Shown: positions 14,943-24,509 of the stretch, piece after piece | Layout of the letters: the number at the start of each line of letters is the position of its first letter | How positions within the stretch are numbered: position 1 is the stretch's first letter | Source of the DNA: Pseudogracilibacillus sp037892545 | GTDB lineage: Bacteria; Bacillota; Bacilli; Bacillales; Amphibacillaceae | Length of the DNA stretch: 32,730 nt | Reading direction: 5' to 3' | Assembly (NCBI RefSeq): GCF_037892545.1 | Contig: NZ_JBBKBG010000030.1 | Location: 1 to 32,730 of the forward strand | Notes under the pieces: generated by a model | What the model saw: the letters and a program-made list of their open reading frames with translations, nothing else | The model's database searches: none | Told to the model about the DNA's origin: nothing | Made by a program: the position numbers and the translations under genes

Positions 14943-15143
14943 TTAATTATTAACGCTTAATTCACGTTCACGAGCAACTGTTTTTAAGCGAGCGATCGTT
15001 CTTTTTACATCATTAATACGAGCAGTGTTCTCTAATTGACCAGTAGCTAACTGGAAACGTAAGTTGAACAGCTCTTCTTTCATCGACTTGACATTTTGTT
15101 CAATTTCGGCAGTGGTTAATTCTCTAATATCTTTAGCCTTCAT
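14943..15143 (-). CDS. rpmC: 50S ribosomal protein L29
   Basis: L29 flanks the exit tunnel and helps form the docking site for trigger factor and SRP. From MKAKDIRELTTAEIEQ the protein has 66 residues and two helices, with KEELFNLRFQLATGQLENTA and TVARERELSVNN. A longer in-frame extension to 15176 lies inside rplP and has no ribosome site; GGTGGTG six bases upstream supports the ATG at 15141-15143. The gene overlaps the end of rplP by 11 bp, so translation of the two is likely coupled. Confidence 0.97.
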   Translation of the reverse strand: MKAKDIRELTTAEIEQNVKSMKEELFNLRFQLATGQLENTARINDVKRTIARLKTVARERELSVNN

Positions 15144-15567
15144 TGATTTCACCACCAATTTCTTCACGTTTAACAAACTTAGTCTTAATCGGTAGTTTAT
15201 GAGAAGCTAAACGTAATGCTTCACGAGCAACTTCCTCTTCAACTCCCGCAATTTCAAATAATACTTTACCTGGTTTTACTACCGCTACCCATCCTTCTAG
15301 AGCTCCTTTACCTGAACCCATTCGAACCTCTAGGGGCTTAGATGTGTATGGTTTGTCTGGGAAAATTTTAATCCATACTTTCCCACCACGTTTCATATAA
15401 CGAGTCATCGCAATACGTGCAGCCTCAATTTGGCGGCTCGTAATCCAAGTTGACTCTGTAGCTTTTAATCCGTATTCTCCGAATGTTACTTCTGTACCGC
15501 CTTTAGCGTTACCTTTCATACGTCCTCTGTGTTGTCTACGATATTTAACACGTTTTGGCATTAACAT
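15133..15567 (-). CDS. rplP: 50S ribosomal protein L16
   Basis: L16 sits by the A-site cleft and helps position aminoacyl-tRNA; it is a late-assembly protein. The 144 residues begin MLMPKRVKYRRQHRGRMKG and show GEYGLKATESTWITSRQIEA, MTRYMKRGGKVWIKIFPDKP, RMGSGKGALEGWVAVVKPGK and the KLPIKTKFVKREE end. AAGGGGGC lies upstream of the ATG. It overlaps rpmC by 11 bp and lies 17 bp behind rpsC. Confidence 0.98.
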   Translation of the reverse strand: MLMPKRVKYRRQHRGRMKGNAKGGTEVTFGEYGLKATESTWITSRQIEAARIAMTRYMKRGGKVWIKIFPDKPYTSKPLEVRMGSGKGALEGWVAVVKPGKVLFEIAGVEEEVAREALRLASHKLPIKTKFVKREEIGGEINEG

Positions 15568-15584
15568 ATGTTTTGCCCCCTTCC

Positions 15585-16226
15585 TTATTTTTTAGGTTTT
15601 TCTGGAAGGACTTCCCCACGATAGATCCACACTTTAACACCTAGTTTACCGTAAGTAGTGTCTGCTTCTGCATGTGCGTAATCAATGTCAGCACGTAATG
15701 TGTGTAGTGGTACTGTTCCTTCACTATAATGTTCTGCTCTTGCGATATCTGCTCCACCTAAACGACCAGATACTTGTGTTTTAATTCCTAACGCTCCAGC
15801 ACGCATTGTACGTTGGATTGTTTGTTTCTGTGCACGACGGAAAGATACACGTCCTTCTAATTGACGAGCGATACTTTCTGCTACTAATTTCGCATCAAGA
15901 TCCACTTTCTTAATTTCAACAATGTTGATATGAATTCTCTTTCCAGTTAATTTATTTAATTCGTTACGTAATTTTTCTACTTCAGATCCACCTTTACCGA
16001 TAACCATTCCTGGTTTACCTGTGTGGATTGTAATGTTTACACGGTTTGCTGCACGCTCAATTTCGACAGTTGAGACAGCTGCTGTTTGTAAACGATCTTC
16101 TAAAAATTCTCTAATTTTGATGTCTTCATGTAAAAGATCTGCATAATCTTTGTCTGCATACCATTTTGATTCCCAATCTTTAATGATTCCAACACGAAGA
16201 CCCGTTGGATTAATTTTCTGACCCAC
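15585..16226 (-). CDS. rpsC: 30S ribosomal protein S3
   Basis: S3 lines the mRNA entry channel and has helicase-like function with S4 and S5. The 213-residue protein has an N-terminal GQKINPTGLRVGIIKDWESK, a KH type II domain with the GxxG loop in GKPGMVIGKGGSEVEKLRNE, then RRAQKQTIQRTMRAGALGIK and HAEADTTYGKLGVKVWIYRG. The C-terminal tail after GEVLPEKPKK is short. The start is GTG at 16224-16226, as in B. subtilis, with a GGAGGG site upstream inside the rplV end. Only 3 bp separate it from rplV. Confidence 0.98.
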   Translation of the reverse strand: MGQKINPTGLRVGIIKDWESKWYADKDYADLLHEDIKIREFLEDRLQTAAVSTVEIERAANRVNITIHTGKPGMVIGKGGSEVEKLRNELNKLTGKRIHINIVEIKKVDLDAKLVAESIARQLEGRVSFRRAQKQTIQRTMRAGALGIKTQVSGRLGGADIARAEHYSEGTVPLHTLRADIDYAHAEADTTYGKLGVKVWIYRGEVLPEKPKK

Positions 16227-16229
16227 AGA

Positions 16230-16592
16230 CTATCCCTCCTTCTTTTCTGATACTACGATTGTAATGTGGCTAGTACGTTTGTTGATTTTACTTGCACGTC
16301 CTTGTGCGCGTGGTCTAAATCTTTTTAACGTAATTCCTTCATCCACATATGCCTCTGAAATGACTAAATTGTCAGGGTCCATTTCATAGTTATGTTCAGC
16401 GTTTGCGATTGCTGAGTTTAATACTTTTTCTACAACAGGTGATGCCCCACGTTGTGTGTGACGTAAAATTGCAGTTGCTTCGCCAACTTCCTTCCCACGA
16501 ATTAAGTCGACAACTAAACGTACTTTACGAGGAGCGATACGAACTTGTTTAGCTACTGCTTTAGCTACTTTTAACTCTTGAGCTTCTGCCAT
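16230..16592 (-). CDS. rplV: 50S ribosomal protein L22
   Basis: L22 lines the narrowest part of the exit tunnel; its beta-hairpin is a macrolide-resistance site. The 120 residues show VAKAVAKQVRIAPRKVRLVV, DLIRGKEVGEATAILRHTQR, NSAIANAEHNYEMDPDNLVI and the hairpin KRFRPRAQGRASKINKRTSH, with no visible insertion or deletion in it. AGGAGGCG lies before the ATG. It lies 20 bp after rpsS. Confidence 0.98.
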   Translation of the reverse strand: MAEAQELKVAKAVAKQVRIAPRKVRLVVDLIRGKEVGEATAILRHTQRGASPVVEKVLNSAIANAEHNYEMDPDNLVISEAYVDEGITLKRFRPRAQGRASKINKRTSHITIVVSEKKEG

Positions 16593-16612
16593 TTTTAGCG
16601 CCTCCTCTCATA

Positions 16613-16891
16613 TTATCGTTTTGTTTTCTTGTCGTCACTAGCGTGACCTTTATAAGTTCTTGTCGGTGCAAATTCACCTAGTTTGTGTCCAACCATATCC
16701 TCTGTTACGTATACAGGTACATGTTTGCGTCCGTCATGTACAGCAAATGTATGACCAATGAATGATGGGAAAATTGTTGAACGTCTTGACCAAGTCTTCA
16801 CTACTTGTTTTTTGTCCGATTCATTTAATTCATCAACCTTTTTTAACAGATGAGCATCTGCAAAAGGTCCCTTTTTTAAACTACGACCCAT
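16613..16891 (-). CDS. rpsS: 30S ribosomal protein S19
   Basis: S19 pairs with S13 in the 30S head. The 92-residue product reads MGRSLKKGPFADAHLLKKVD, then KTWSRRSTIFPSFIGHTFAV, HDGRKHVPVYVTEDMVGHKL and GEFAPTRTYKGHASDDKK, all family-typical. GAGGCT precedes the ATG. It lies 41 bp after rplB. Confidence 0.98.
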   Translation of the reverse strand: MGRSLKKGPFADAHLLKKVDELNESDKKQVVKTWSRRSTIFPSFIGHTFAVHDGRKHVPVYVTEDMVGHKLGEFAPTRTYKGHASDDKKTKR

Positions 16892-16932
16892 AAGTAAGCC
16901 TCCTCTCGCTTATTCAAAATTACGCTATTATC

Positions 16933-17763
16933 TTACTTTTTACGCTTACGAACAATATATTTGTTTGAAGCTTTACTAATCTTACGTGTCTTCTTACCAA
17001 GTGTTGGTTTACCCCAAGGTGATACTGGTGATGGACGTCCGATAGGCGTACGACCTTCTCCTCCCCCATGTGGGTGATCAACTGGGTTCATTGCAGAACC
17101 ACGAACTGTAGGTCTCTTACCTAACCAGCGTGAGCGACCCGCTTTACCTACACGTACTAATTCGTGTTCAACATTACCAACTTGACCAATTGTTGCACGG
17201 CAAGTAGTTAAGATTAAACGAACTTCTCCTGAAGCTAAACGAACTAATGTGTATTTTCCTTCACGTCCTAATACTTGTGCTTCTGCACCAGCTGAACGTG
17301 CTAATTGGCCACCTAATCCTGGTTTTAATTCAATATTATGAATTACAGTACCAACAGGGATGTTTGCTAATGGTAAAGCATTACCTACTTTAATATCAGC
17401 ACCTTCTCCTGATTCAACTGTCATTCCTACTGTAAGCCCTTTTGGAGCTAAAATATATCTTTTCTCACCATCTGCATAGTGAATTAGAGCGATGTTGCTC
17501 GTACGGTTTGGATCGTATTCGATCGTGGCAACGCGTCCTGGTATGCCATCTTTGTTTCGTTTAAAATCAATTACACGATATTGACGTTTATGTCCGCCAC
17601 CGTGATGACGAGTAGTAATTCTACCTTGGTTGTTACGACCAGCACGTTTTGGTAATGGACGTAATAATGATTTTTCAGGTGTATCTGTAGTGATCTCTGA
17701 AAAGTCTAAACCAGACATGTTACGAGTACCGTTTGTCATTGCTTTATACTTCTTAATGGACAC
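16933..17763 (-). CDS. rplB: 50S ribosomal protein L2
   Basis: L2 is close to the peptidyl transferase centre and needed for subunit association. The 276 residues include GRNNQGRITTRHHGGGHKRQ, YRVIDFKRNKDGIPGRVATI, EYDPNRTSNIALIHYADGEK, NIPVGTVIHNIELKPGLGGQ, and NPVDHPHGGGEGRTPIGR with the conserved His. The start is GTG at 17761-17763, with AGGAGGGG close upstream. It lies 29 bp after rplW. Confidence 0.98.
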   Translation of the reverse strand: MSIKKYKAMTNGTRNMSGLDFSEITTDTPEKSLLRPLPKRAGRNNQGRITTRHHGGGHKRQYRVIDFKRNKDGIPGRVATIEYDPNRTSNIALIHYADGEKRYILAPKGLTVGMTVESGEGADIKVGNALPLANIPVGTVIHNIELKPGLGGQLARSAGAEAQVLGREGKYTLVRLASGEVRLILTTCRATIGQVGNVEHELVRVGKAGRSRWLGKRPTVRGSAMNPVDHPHGGGEGRTPIGRPSPVSPWGKPTLGKKTRKISKASNKYIVRKRKK

Positions 17764-17792
17764 GTTATTCCCCTCCTTTTAATATTAATTGA

Positions 17793-18080
17793 TTATGCTT
17801 CGAAAAAGTCTAAGTCTTTACTATCCTCAGATAGTTGCACAATTGCTTTTTTACGGTTTGGACGATATCCTTCGTGACGTCCCATTCTTTTTAACTTACC
17901 ATTTACATTCATCGTGTTTACTTTTTCAACTTTCACGCCAAAAACTGTTTCAACTGCTTGTTTGATTTCAGTTTTATTTGCTTTTGTATCAACTTCAAAT
18001 GTATATTTCTTTTCAGCCATTAAATCTGCAGAGTGTTCTGTAATGACAGGGCGTTTAATAATGTCTCGTAAGTCTCTCAT
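17793..18080 (-). CDS. rplW: 50S ribosomal protein L23
   Basis: L23 sits at the tunnel exit and is the main contact for trigger factor and SRP. The 95 residues begin MRDLRDIIKRPVITEHSADL and include YTFEVDTKANKTEIKQAVET, VFGVKVEKVNTMNVNGKLKR and MGRHEGYRPNRKKAIVQL. Its ATG overlaps the rplD stop codon as TAATG, with a GGGGAGGTG site upstream inside rplD, so the two are coupled. Confidence 0.98.
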   Translation of the reverse strand: MRDLRDIIKRPVITEHSADLMAEKKYTFEVDTKANKTEIKQAVETVFGVKVEKVNTMNVNGKLKRMGRHEGYRPNRKKAIVQLSEDSKDLDFFEA

Positions 18081-18706
18081 TATGCAAGCACCTCCCCTGC
18101 TTTTTCAGCTGCTTCTTTCGTTAAAACTAACTTATCGAAAGCAACTACATCTAACACATTGATTTCTCCAATTGTAATCACTTTTACATTTGGAAGGTTG
18201 TTTGCTGAACGAATTGCATTTTCATTCTTCTCAGCTGTAACGATTAACGCTTTTTCTTCAACTTTTAATCCATCTAAAACTTGAACGAATGCTTTTGTTT
18301 TAGGAGCTTCGAATTGTAACTCGTTTAAAACAATAACATCTTCCGTTTGTACTTTAGAAGATAAAGCTGATCTAAGTGCTAAACGACGTACCTTTTTAGG
18401 TAATTTTTGTTTATAATTTCTTTCGTTTGTTGGTCCGAATACTACTCCACCACCAACCCACTGTGGCGAACGGATTGAACCTTGACGTGCTCTACCTGTT
18501 CCTTTTTGTCTCCACGGTTTTGCTCCCCCACCACTAACTAGTGAGCGATTTTTAACCGCGTGATTTCCTTGTCTCTTTGCAGCACGTTGCATAACTACTG
18601 CTTGGTGAATTACATGATTGTTTGGTTCAATACCAAAAACAGTCTCATTTAATTCAATATTTCCTGCTTCTGTTCCATCTTGATTAAATAACGCTACTTT
18701 AGGCAC
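18080..18706 (-). CDS. rplD: 50S ribosomal protein L4
   Basis: L4 lines the exit tunnel, and in enterobacteria it represses its own S10 operon. The start is GTG at 18704-18706 (MPKVALFNQDGTEAG, 208 residues). The frame runs six codons further up to an ATG, but those codons contain AAAGGAGG, the ribosome site itself. The product has FGIEPNNHVIHQAVVMQRAA, the tunnel loop GGGAKPWRQKGTGRARQGSI, RSPQWVGGGVVFGPTNERNY and YKQKLPKKVRRLAL. Whether L4 regulates this operon is not visible in the sequence. Confidence 0.97.
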   Translation of the reverse strand: MPKVALFNQDGTEAGNIELNETVFGIEPNNHVIHQAVVMQRAAKRQGNHAVKNRSLVSGGGAKPWRQKGTGRARQGSIRSPQWVGGGVVFGPTNERNYKQKLPKKVRRLALRSALSSKVQTEDVIVLNELQFEAPKTKAFVQVLDGLKVEEKALIVTAEKNENAIRSANNLPNVKVITIGEINVLDVVAFDKLVLTKEAAEKAGEVLA

Positions 18707-18732
18707 GATATTTCCTCCTTTCACTTATATAA

Positions 18733-19365
18733 TTAGTTTCCTTTTGCTGCTGTTTGTACTTTTACAAGTGATTTTTTCGCACCAGGAATGTTTCCTTTAA
18801 TTAATAAAACATTGTTTTCTGCATCCACTTTAACAACCTCTAAGTTTTGGATTGTAACTTGTGTTGCACCCATTTGGCCTGGTAACTTTTTCCCTTTAAA
18901 TACACGTGACGGTGTTGCTGCTGCTCCCATAGAACCTGATGATCTGTGGAAACGTGAACCGTGGCTAATAGCTCCGATTGTGTAGTTATGACGCTTAACT
19001 GAACCAGCGAATCCTTTCCCTTTTGAAACTCCTGTTACGTCGATCTTATCTCCTGCTTCAAAAATTTCAATGCTGATTTCTTGACCTACTTCATATTCGT
19101 CAACTTTTGCGTCACGGATTTCACGAACGTAGCGCTTAGGAGTAGTTCCAGCCTTTTCAGCATGTCCTTTTTCCGCTTTGTTTGTACGTGAATCTTTCTT
19201 ATCGTCAAATCCTAATTGGATTGCGTTATAACCGTCCGTTTCAACTGTTTTCTTTTGTAAAACAACGTTTGGTGCAGCTTGCACTACCGTTACTGGAATT
19301 AACTCTCCACTTTCCGAGAAAATTTGTGTCATGCCGACTTTGCGACCTAAGATTCCTTTCGTCAT
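18733..19365 (-). CDS. rplC: 50S ribosomal protein L3
   Basis: L3 is an early 23S-binding protein reaching the peptidyl transferase centre; its loop is a pleuromutilin-resistance site. The 210 residues show MTKGILGRKVGMTQIFSESG, YNAIQLGFDDKKDSRTNKAE, GVSKGKGFAGSVKRHNYTIG and ISHGSRFHRSSGSMGAAATP, then KKLPGQMGATQVTIQNLEVV. AGGAGGTG lies eight bases before the ATG. It lies 26 bp after rpsJ and 26 bp before the rplD start. Confidence 0.98.
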   Translation of the reverse strand: MTKGILGRKVGMTQIFSESGELIPVTVVQAAPNVVLQKKTVETDGYNAIQLGFDDKKDSRTNKAEKGHAEKAGTTPKRYVREIRDAKVDEYEVGQEISIEIFEAGDKIDVTGVSKGKGFAGSVKRHNYTIGAISHGSRFHRSSGSMGAAATPSRVFKGKKLPGQMGATQVTIQNLEVVKVDAENNVLLIKGNIPGAKKSLVKVQTAAKGN

Positions 19366-19391
19366 CCGTATACACCTCCTGATTATATATA

Positions 19392-19721
19392 TTAGTTAGC
19401 TTTAACTTTAATTTCGATATCTACACCTGATGGTAAATCAAGTTTCATTAACTGATCTACAGCTTGTTGTGTAGGATTCAGAATATCGATTAAACGTTTA
19501 TGTGTACGCATTTCAAACTGTTCTCTAGACTTTTTGTTTACGTGCACGGATCGTAAAATTGTAAATACGTTTCTTTCTGTAGGTAATGGAATTGGTCCAG
19601 ACACCTTTGCTCCAGCACGTTTTACTGTGTTTACGATTTTCTCAGCTGATTGATCTAACACTCTGTGATCATATGCTTTTAAACGAATTCTAATCGTTTG
19701 TTTGTTTTGTTCGTTCGCCAT
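19392..19721 (-). CDS. rpsJ: 30S ribosomal protein S10 (NusE)
   Basis: S10 is a 30S head protein and, with NusB, an antitermination factor. The start is the ATG at 19719-19721 (MANEQNKQTIRIRLKAYDHR, 109 residues), seven bases after GGGAGGGG. A further open frame upstream to 19781 has no ribosome site and no family match. Features include LDQSAEKIVNTVKRAGAKVS, PIPLPTERNVFTILRSVHVN, the REQFEMRTHKRLIDI block, and LMKLDLPSGVDIEIKV at the end. It is the first gene of the S10-spc-alpha run. Confidence 0.97.
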   Translation of the reverse strand: MANEQNKQTIRIRLKAYDHRVLDQSAEKIVNTVKRAGAKVSGPIPLPTERNVFTILRSVHVNKKSREQFEMRTHKRLIDILNPTQQAVDQLMKLDLPSGVDIEIKVKAN

Positions 19722-19907
19722 GTTTTCCCCTCCCTTTCGTCCATTTTGTAATAGACTCGCTCCGTGAAAATTCCTTAACAAAAAATTATGGCGTAATTTT
19801 TTATTAACAACCTCTCACCTCATCGCTCAATGAATTTCCGAGGCGAAACCGTACGTTTCTTCTCATTTTTCCATTGATTTCGGCAATCCAAATATGTGAT
19901 TGCACGA
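19722..19907 (-). promoter_or_regulatory. S10 operon 5' leader (about 186 nt)
   Basis: Between the predicted start near 19907 and rpsJ there is no gene. The leader holds an AAAAAATTA/TAATTTTTT stem (19780-19802) around a 5-base loop and a GAAAC/GTTTC stem in the region near 19850. The first is followed by further U, so it could act as a weak attenuator. No known riboswitch class is recognised. The rest of the 424-bp gap to tuf (19943-20075) is AT-rich with nothing I can identify apart from the tuf terminator. Confidence 0.45.
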
Positions 19908-19913
19908 TTATAT

Positions 19914-19942
19914 ATTATACTAACAAACTGTTATAAATGCAA
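19914..19942 (-). promoter_or_regulatory. S10 operon promoter
   Basis: Minus strand TTGCAT (19937-19942) and TATAAT (19914-19919) with a 17-bp spacer make a strong SigA-type promoter, the only good one in the gap between tuf and rpsJ. The start would be near 19907, and the AT-rich stretch just upstream (19943-20075) could act as an UP element. Confidence 0.8.
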
Positions 19943-20075
19943 CCCTTTAATGAAACTTTTCCATAATTATTTATAACAATTTTTCACGAAAAGTTTTTTG
20001 TATATTTATAAAAATTCATTTATGTTTATTTGTTCATCGATTCGTATTTATTTCGTTTTCATATAGATATGTTTC

Positions 20076-20115
20076 ATAAAAATAAGCCACTTGAGCAAAT
20101 ACTCAAGTGGCTTAT
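20076..20115 (-). terminator. Strong intrinsic terminator after tuf
   Basis: ATAAGCCACTTGAG (20102-20115 on the minus strand) and CTCAAGTGGCTTAT (20082-20095) are perfect 14-bp arms around a 6-base loop, followed by TTTT on the minus strand. It ends the str/tuf transcript about 30 bp past the stop codon. Confidence 0.93.
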
Positions 20116-20145
20116 CGACTAATAAATGAATTGGTAGGAAAGGAA

Positions 20146-21336
<1,191 letters not shown>

Positions 21337-21367
21337 TTTTAAATTCCTCCCTAAAAGAATGTTTTTT

Positions 21368-21396
21368 ATTTTAACTAAGCTAGCTTAGTTTTTCAA
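21368..21396 (-). promoter_or_regulatory. Candidate tuf promoter with palindromic spacer
   Basis: Minus strand TTGAAA (21391-21396) and TAAAAT (21368-21373) are 17 bp apart. The spacer is almost entirely a perfect palindrome, AACTAAGCTAGCTTAGTT (21373-21390). A separate promoter for tuf behind fusA is known in Bacillus, which supports the reading. A start near 21361 would leave a short leader to the AGGGAGG site. Confidence 0.5.
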
Positions 21397-21418
21397 AGTT
21401 TACATTGCCGATATTCAA

Positions 21419-23497
21419 TTAGTTACCAGCATTTTTAGCAATAATTTCTTCCGAGATTGCTTTTGGTACTTCTTCATAATGGTCAAATACCATTGTGTAC
21501 GTACCGCGTCCTTGTGTGTTCGAACGTAATGCAGTTGCATATCCGAACATTTCTGCTAATGGTACAAAAGCTCTTACAAGTTGTGCATTTCCACGTGCTT
21601 CCATGCCATCAACACGGCCGCGTCGTGAAGTTACATCTCCCATAATGTCTCCCATGTACTCTTCAGGAATGACGATTTCAACTTTCATCATTGGCTCTAA
21701 TAAAACAGCGTCACACTTGCTCTTAGCTTCTCTAACAGCTAATGAACCAGCGATTTTAAACGCCATCTCGTTCGAGTCAACGTCGTGGTAGCTTCCATCA
21801 TATAATGAAGCTTTAACGTCGATTACAGGGTATCCTGCTAATACTCCACCTTCTAGTGCTTCTTCAATACCTTGCTCAACAGAAGGGATGTATTCACGTG
21901 GTACTACCCCACCAACGATTTTGTTTTCAAATTCAAATCCTGCACCTTCTTCGTTTGGTTCAAATTTAACCCAAACATGACCGTATTGTCCACGTCCACC
22001 TGATTGACGGATAAATTTACCTTCAACTTCAGCAGAACTACGGAATGTTTCACGGTAAGCAACTTGTGGTGCACCAACATTCGCTTCTACTTTGAACTCA
22101 CGTTTTAAACGGTCTACGATAACGTCTAAGTGTAATTCACCCATACCTGAAATAATCGTTTGACCTGTTTCAGTGTTCGTTTCAGTTACAAATGTCGGGT
22201 CTTCCTCAGCTAATTTACCTAAAGCAACACCCATTTTGTCTTGGTCCGCTTTTGTTTTCGGTTCAATAGCAACCGAAATAACTGGCTCAGGGAATTCCAT
22301 TGATTCTAAGATAACTGGATGCTTTTCATCACAAAGTGTATCACCTGTCGCAGTATCTTTCAAGCCAACTGCAGCTGCGATTTCTCCACAGTGAATTTCA
22401 GCAATCTCTTCACGTGAGTTCGCGTGCATTTGTAGAATTCGTCCGATACGTTCTCTTTTGCCTTTAGCAGTGTTTAATACGTATGAACCTGCTTTTAAAA
22501 CTCCAGAGTATACACGGAAGAATGTTAATTTACCAACGAACGGGTCAGCCATTACTTTGAACGCTAATGCTGAGAATGGTTCTTTGTCGTCTGCTGGACG
22601 TGTAACTTCTTCTTCTGAATCTGGTAGGATTCCTTTAATCGCTTCGATATCAGTCGGAGCTGGTAAGTAATCAATTACTCCGTCAAGGATTAATTGAACA
22701 CCTTTATTTTTGAATGCTGATCCACAGAATACTGGGTATAACTCAACATCTAATGTTGCTTTACGAATAGCAGCTTTTAAATCTTCAACAGAAATTTCTT
22801 CCCCTTCAAGATAAGCCATCATAATATCTTCATCGTAATCTGCAACAGCTTCGATTAAGTTTCCACGTAATTCTTCTGCTTGCTCTTTATATTCTTCAGG
22901 AATTTCCCGTGGTTCATGCATGGTACCTAAATCATCTTTATAGAAGATAGCATGCATGTGAATAAGGTCGATAATTCCTTCGAACTCATCCTCTGCACCA
23001 ATTGGTAGCTGTACTGGATGTGCGTTTGCATCTAAACGCTCTCTTAATGTATTTGTTGCATATAAGAAGTCTGCACCAATTTTGTCCATTTTGTTAATGA
23101 ATACAATTCTTGGTACACCATATGTTGTAGCTTGACGCCAAACTGTTTCAGTTTGTGGCTCAACACCTGATTGAGCATCAAGTACTGTAATTGCACCGTC
23201 AAGTACACGTAATGAACGTTCAACTTCAACAGTAAAGTCTACGTGACCTGGAGTATCAATAATATTGATACGATGTCCTTCCCACTGGGCTGTTGTAGCA
23301 GCAGATGTAATCGTGATTCCACGTTCTTGCTCCTGCTCCATCCAGTCCATTGTCGAAGCACCTTCATGTGTTTCCCCTACTTTATGAATACGTCCTGTAT
23401 AGAAAAGAATACGCTCAGTTGTTGTCGTTTTACCTGCATCGATATGCGCCATAACCCCAATATTTCGCGTCTTTTCCAAGGAGAACTCTCTAGCCAT
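21419..23497 (-). CDS. fusA: Elongation factor G
   Basis: EF-G drives translocation and, with RRF, ribosome recycling. The 692-residue protein has G1 AHIDAGKTTTTERI (17-30), G2 RGITITSAATT, G3 DTPGHVDFTVEVE, G4 NKMDKIGADF, then domain II, domain III, and domain IV with RQSGGRGQYGHVWVKFEP and GGVVPREYIPSVEQG, and domain V. It is a single EF-G with the expected length. AAGGAAGGAG lies before the ATG. It lies 39 bp after rpsG and upstream of tuf, the classic str order. Confidence 0.99.
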   Translation of the reverse strand: MAREFSLEKTRNIGVMAHIDAGKTTTTERILFYTGRIHKVGETHEGASTMDWMEQEQERGITITSAATTAQWEGHRINIIDTPGHVDFTVEVERSLRVLDGAITVLDAQSGVEPQTETVWRQATTYGVPRIVFINKMDKIGADFLYATNTLRERLDANAHPVQLPIGAEDEFEGIIDLIHMHAIFYKDDLGTMHEPREIPEEYKEQAEELRGNLIEAVADYDEDIMMAYLEGEEISVEDLKAAIRKATLDVELYPVFCGSAFKNKGVQLILDGVIDYLPAPTDIEAIKGILPDSEEEVTRPADDKEPFSALAFKVMADPFVGKLTFFRVYSGVLKAGSYVLNTAKGKRERIGRILQMHANSREEIAEIHCGEIAAAVGLKDTATGDTLCDEKHPVILESMEFPEPVISVAIEPKTKADQDKMGVALGKLAEEDPTFVTETNTETGQTIISGMGELHLDVIVDRLKREFKVEANVGAPQVAYRETFRSSAEVEGKFIRQSGGRGQYGHVWVKFEPNEEGAGFEFENKIVGGVVPREYIPSVEQGIEEALEGGVLAGYPVIDVKASLYDGSYHDVDSNEMAFKIAGSLAVREAKSKCDAVLLEPMMKVEIVIPEEYMGDIMGDVTSRRGRVDGMEARGNAQLVRAFVPLAEMFGYATALRSNTQGRGTYTMVFDHYEEVPKAISEEIIAKNAGN

Positions 23498-23536
23498 GTA
23501 TTCTTCTCCTTCCTTTCGCTTATTGATTTTATTATA

Positions 23537-24007
23537 TTACCAACGGTAGTGAGCAAACGCTTTGTTCGCTTCTGCCATTTTGTGTAAATCTTCGCGTTTT
23601 TTAACTGAAGCTCCTGTGTTGTTTGAAGCATCAATAATTTCGTAAGCTAATCTTTCTTCCATTGTTTTCTCTCCGCGTAGGCGTGAGTAGTTAACGATGA
23701 AACGAAGACCTAATGCCTGACGACGTTCTGGACGAACTTCCATTGGAACTTGATAGTTTGATCCACCAACACGGCGTGCTCTAACTTCAAGAACAGGCAT
23801 AACGTTTTTCATTGCCTCTTCAAATACTTCCATTGGATTCTGACCGCTTTTCTCTTGTACTAATTCAAACGCATTATATAAAATCTTCTCAGCTTTCCCG
23901 CGTTTTCCATCAATCATAATTTGGTTAATTAAACGTGTTACTAACTTTGAACCGTAAATCGGATCTGCTAATACGTCTCTTTTTGCAACTGGTCCTTTAC
24001 GTGGCAT
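23537..24007 (-). CDS. rpsG: 30S ribosomal protein S7
   Basis: S7 nucleates assembly of the 3' domain of 16S rRNA; in enterobacteria it also represses the str operon. The 156-residue product has MPRKGPVAKRDVLADPIYGS, KLVTRLINQIMIDGKRGKAE, VLEVRARRVGGSNYQVPMEV, RPERRQALGLRFIVNYSRLR and the MAEANKAFAHYRW end. AGGAGGAAG lies ahead of the ATG. It lies 42 bp after rpsL. Confidence 0.98.
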   Translation of the reverse strand: MPRKGPVAKRDVLADPIYGSKLVTRLINQIMIDGKRGKAEKILYNAFELVQEKSGQNPMEVFEEAMKNVMPVLEVRARRVGGSNYQVPMEVRPERRQALGLRFIVNYSRLRGEKTMEERLAYEIIDASNNTGASVKKREDLHKMAEANKAFAHYRW

Positions 24008-24049
24008 ATGTCTTCCTCCTCTCTCTACATTCTTAATTTCTTCTTTTAA

Positions 24050-24460
24050 TTATTTACCTTTTTTCGCACCATATTTAGAACGACCTTGTTTACGTCCTTC
24101 TACTCCTGCAGTGTCAAGTGCACCACGAACGATATGGTAACGTACCCCTGGTAAGTCTTTTACACGTCCACCACGTAGTAACACTACGCTGTGTTCTTGT
24201 AAATTATGTCCAATTCCCGGGATGTACGCAGTAACTTCCATATTATTTGATAAACGAACACGTGCATATTTACGAAGTGCTGAGTTCGGTTTTTTAGGAG
24301 TTAATGTTCCAACACGTGTACATACTCCACGTTTCTGTGGCGAGTTCACGTTTGTAAACTTCTTTTTGAAGCTATTATATCCACGGCCTAATGCTGGTGA
24401 GTCATATTTCTTAGGTTTGCTCACACGACCTTTACGGATTAGTTGGTTAATTGTAGGCAT
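24050..24460 (-). CDS. rpsL: 30S ribosomal protein S12
   Basis: S12 is at the decoding centre and sets accuracy. The 136 residues start MPTINQLIRKGRVSKPKKYD and carry the loops TLTPKKPNSALRKYARVRLS and RGGRVKDLPGVRYHIVRGAL. Lys56, Lys101 and their neighbours are the unmutated residues, so the sequence is of the streptomycin-sensitive kind; Asp102 is the residue methylthiolated in some bacteria. GAGAGGGGG lies upstream of the ATG. Confidence 0.98.
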   Translation of the reverse strand: MPTINQLIRKGRVSKPKKYDSPALGRGYNSFKKKFTNVNSPQKRGVCTRVGTLTPKKPNSALRKYARVRLSNNMEVTAYIPGIGHNLQEHSVVLLRGGRVKDLPGVRYHIVRGALDTAGVEGRKQGRSKYGAKKGK

Positions 24461-24509
24461 TTGTTTTCCCCCTCTCTATAAAATAATGTTCATTTGTAAT
24501 GAATGTAAA

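Noticed and set aside
19722..19781. Twenty-residue extension on S10
   Set aside because: Lies in the leader, contains the ribosome site, and does not match S10.
20116..20145. A ybaC-like gene between tuf and rpsJ as in B. subtilis
   Set aside because: The 424-bp gap carries no coding frame on either strand; only terminator, promoter and leader are found.
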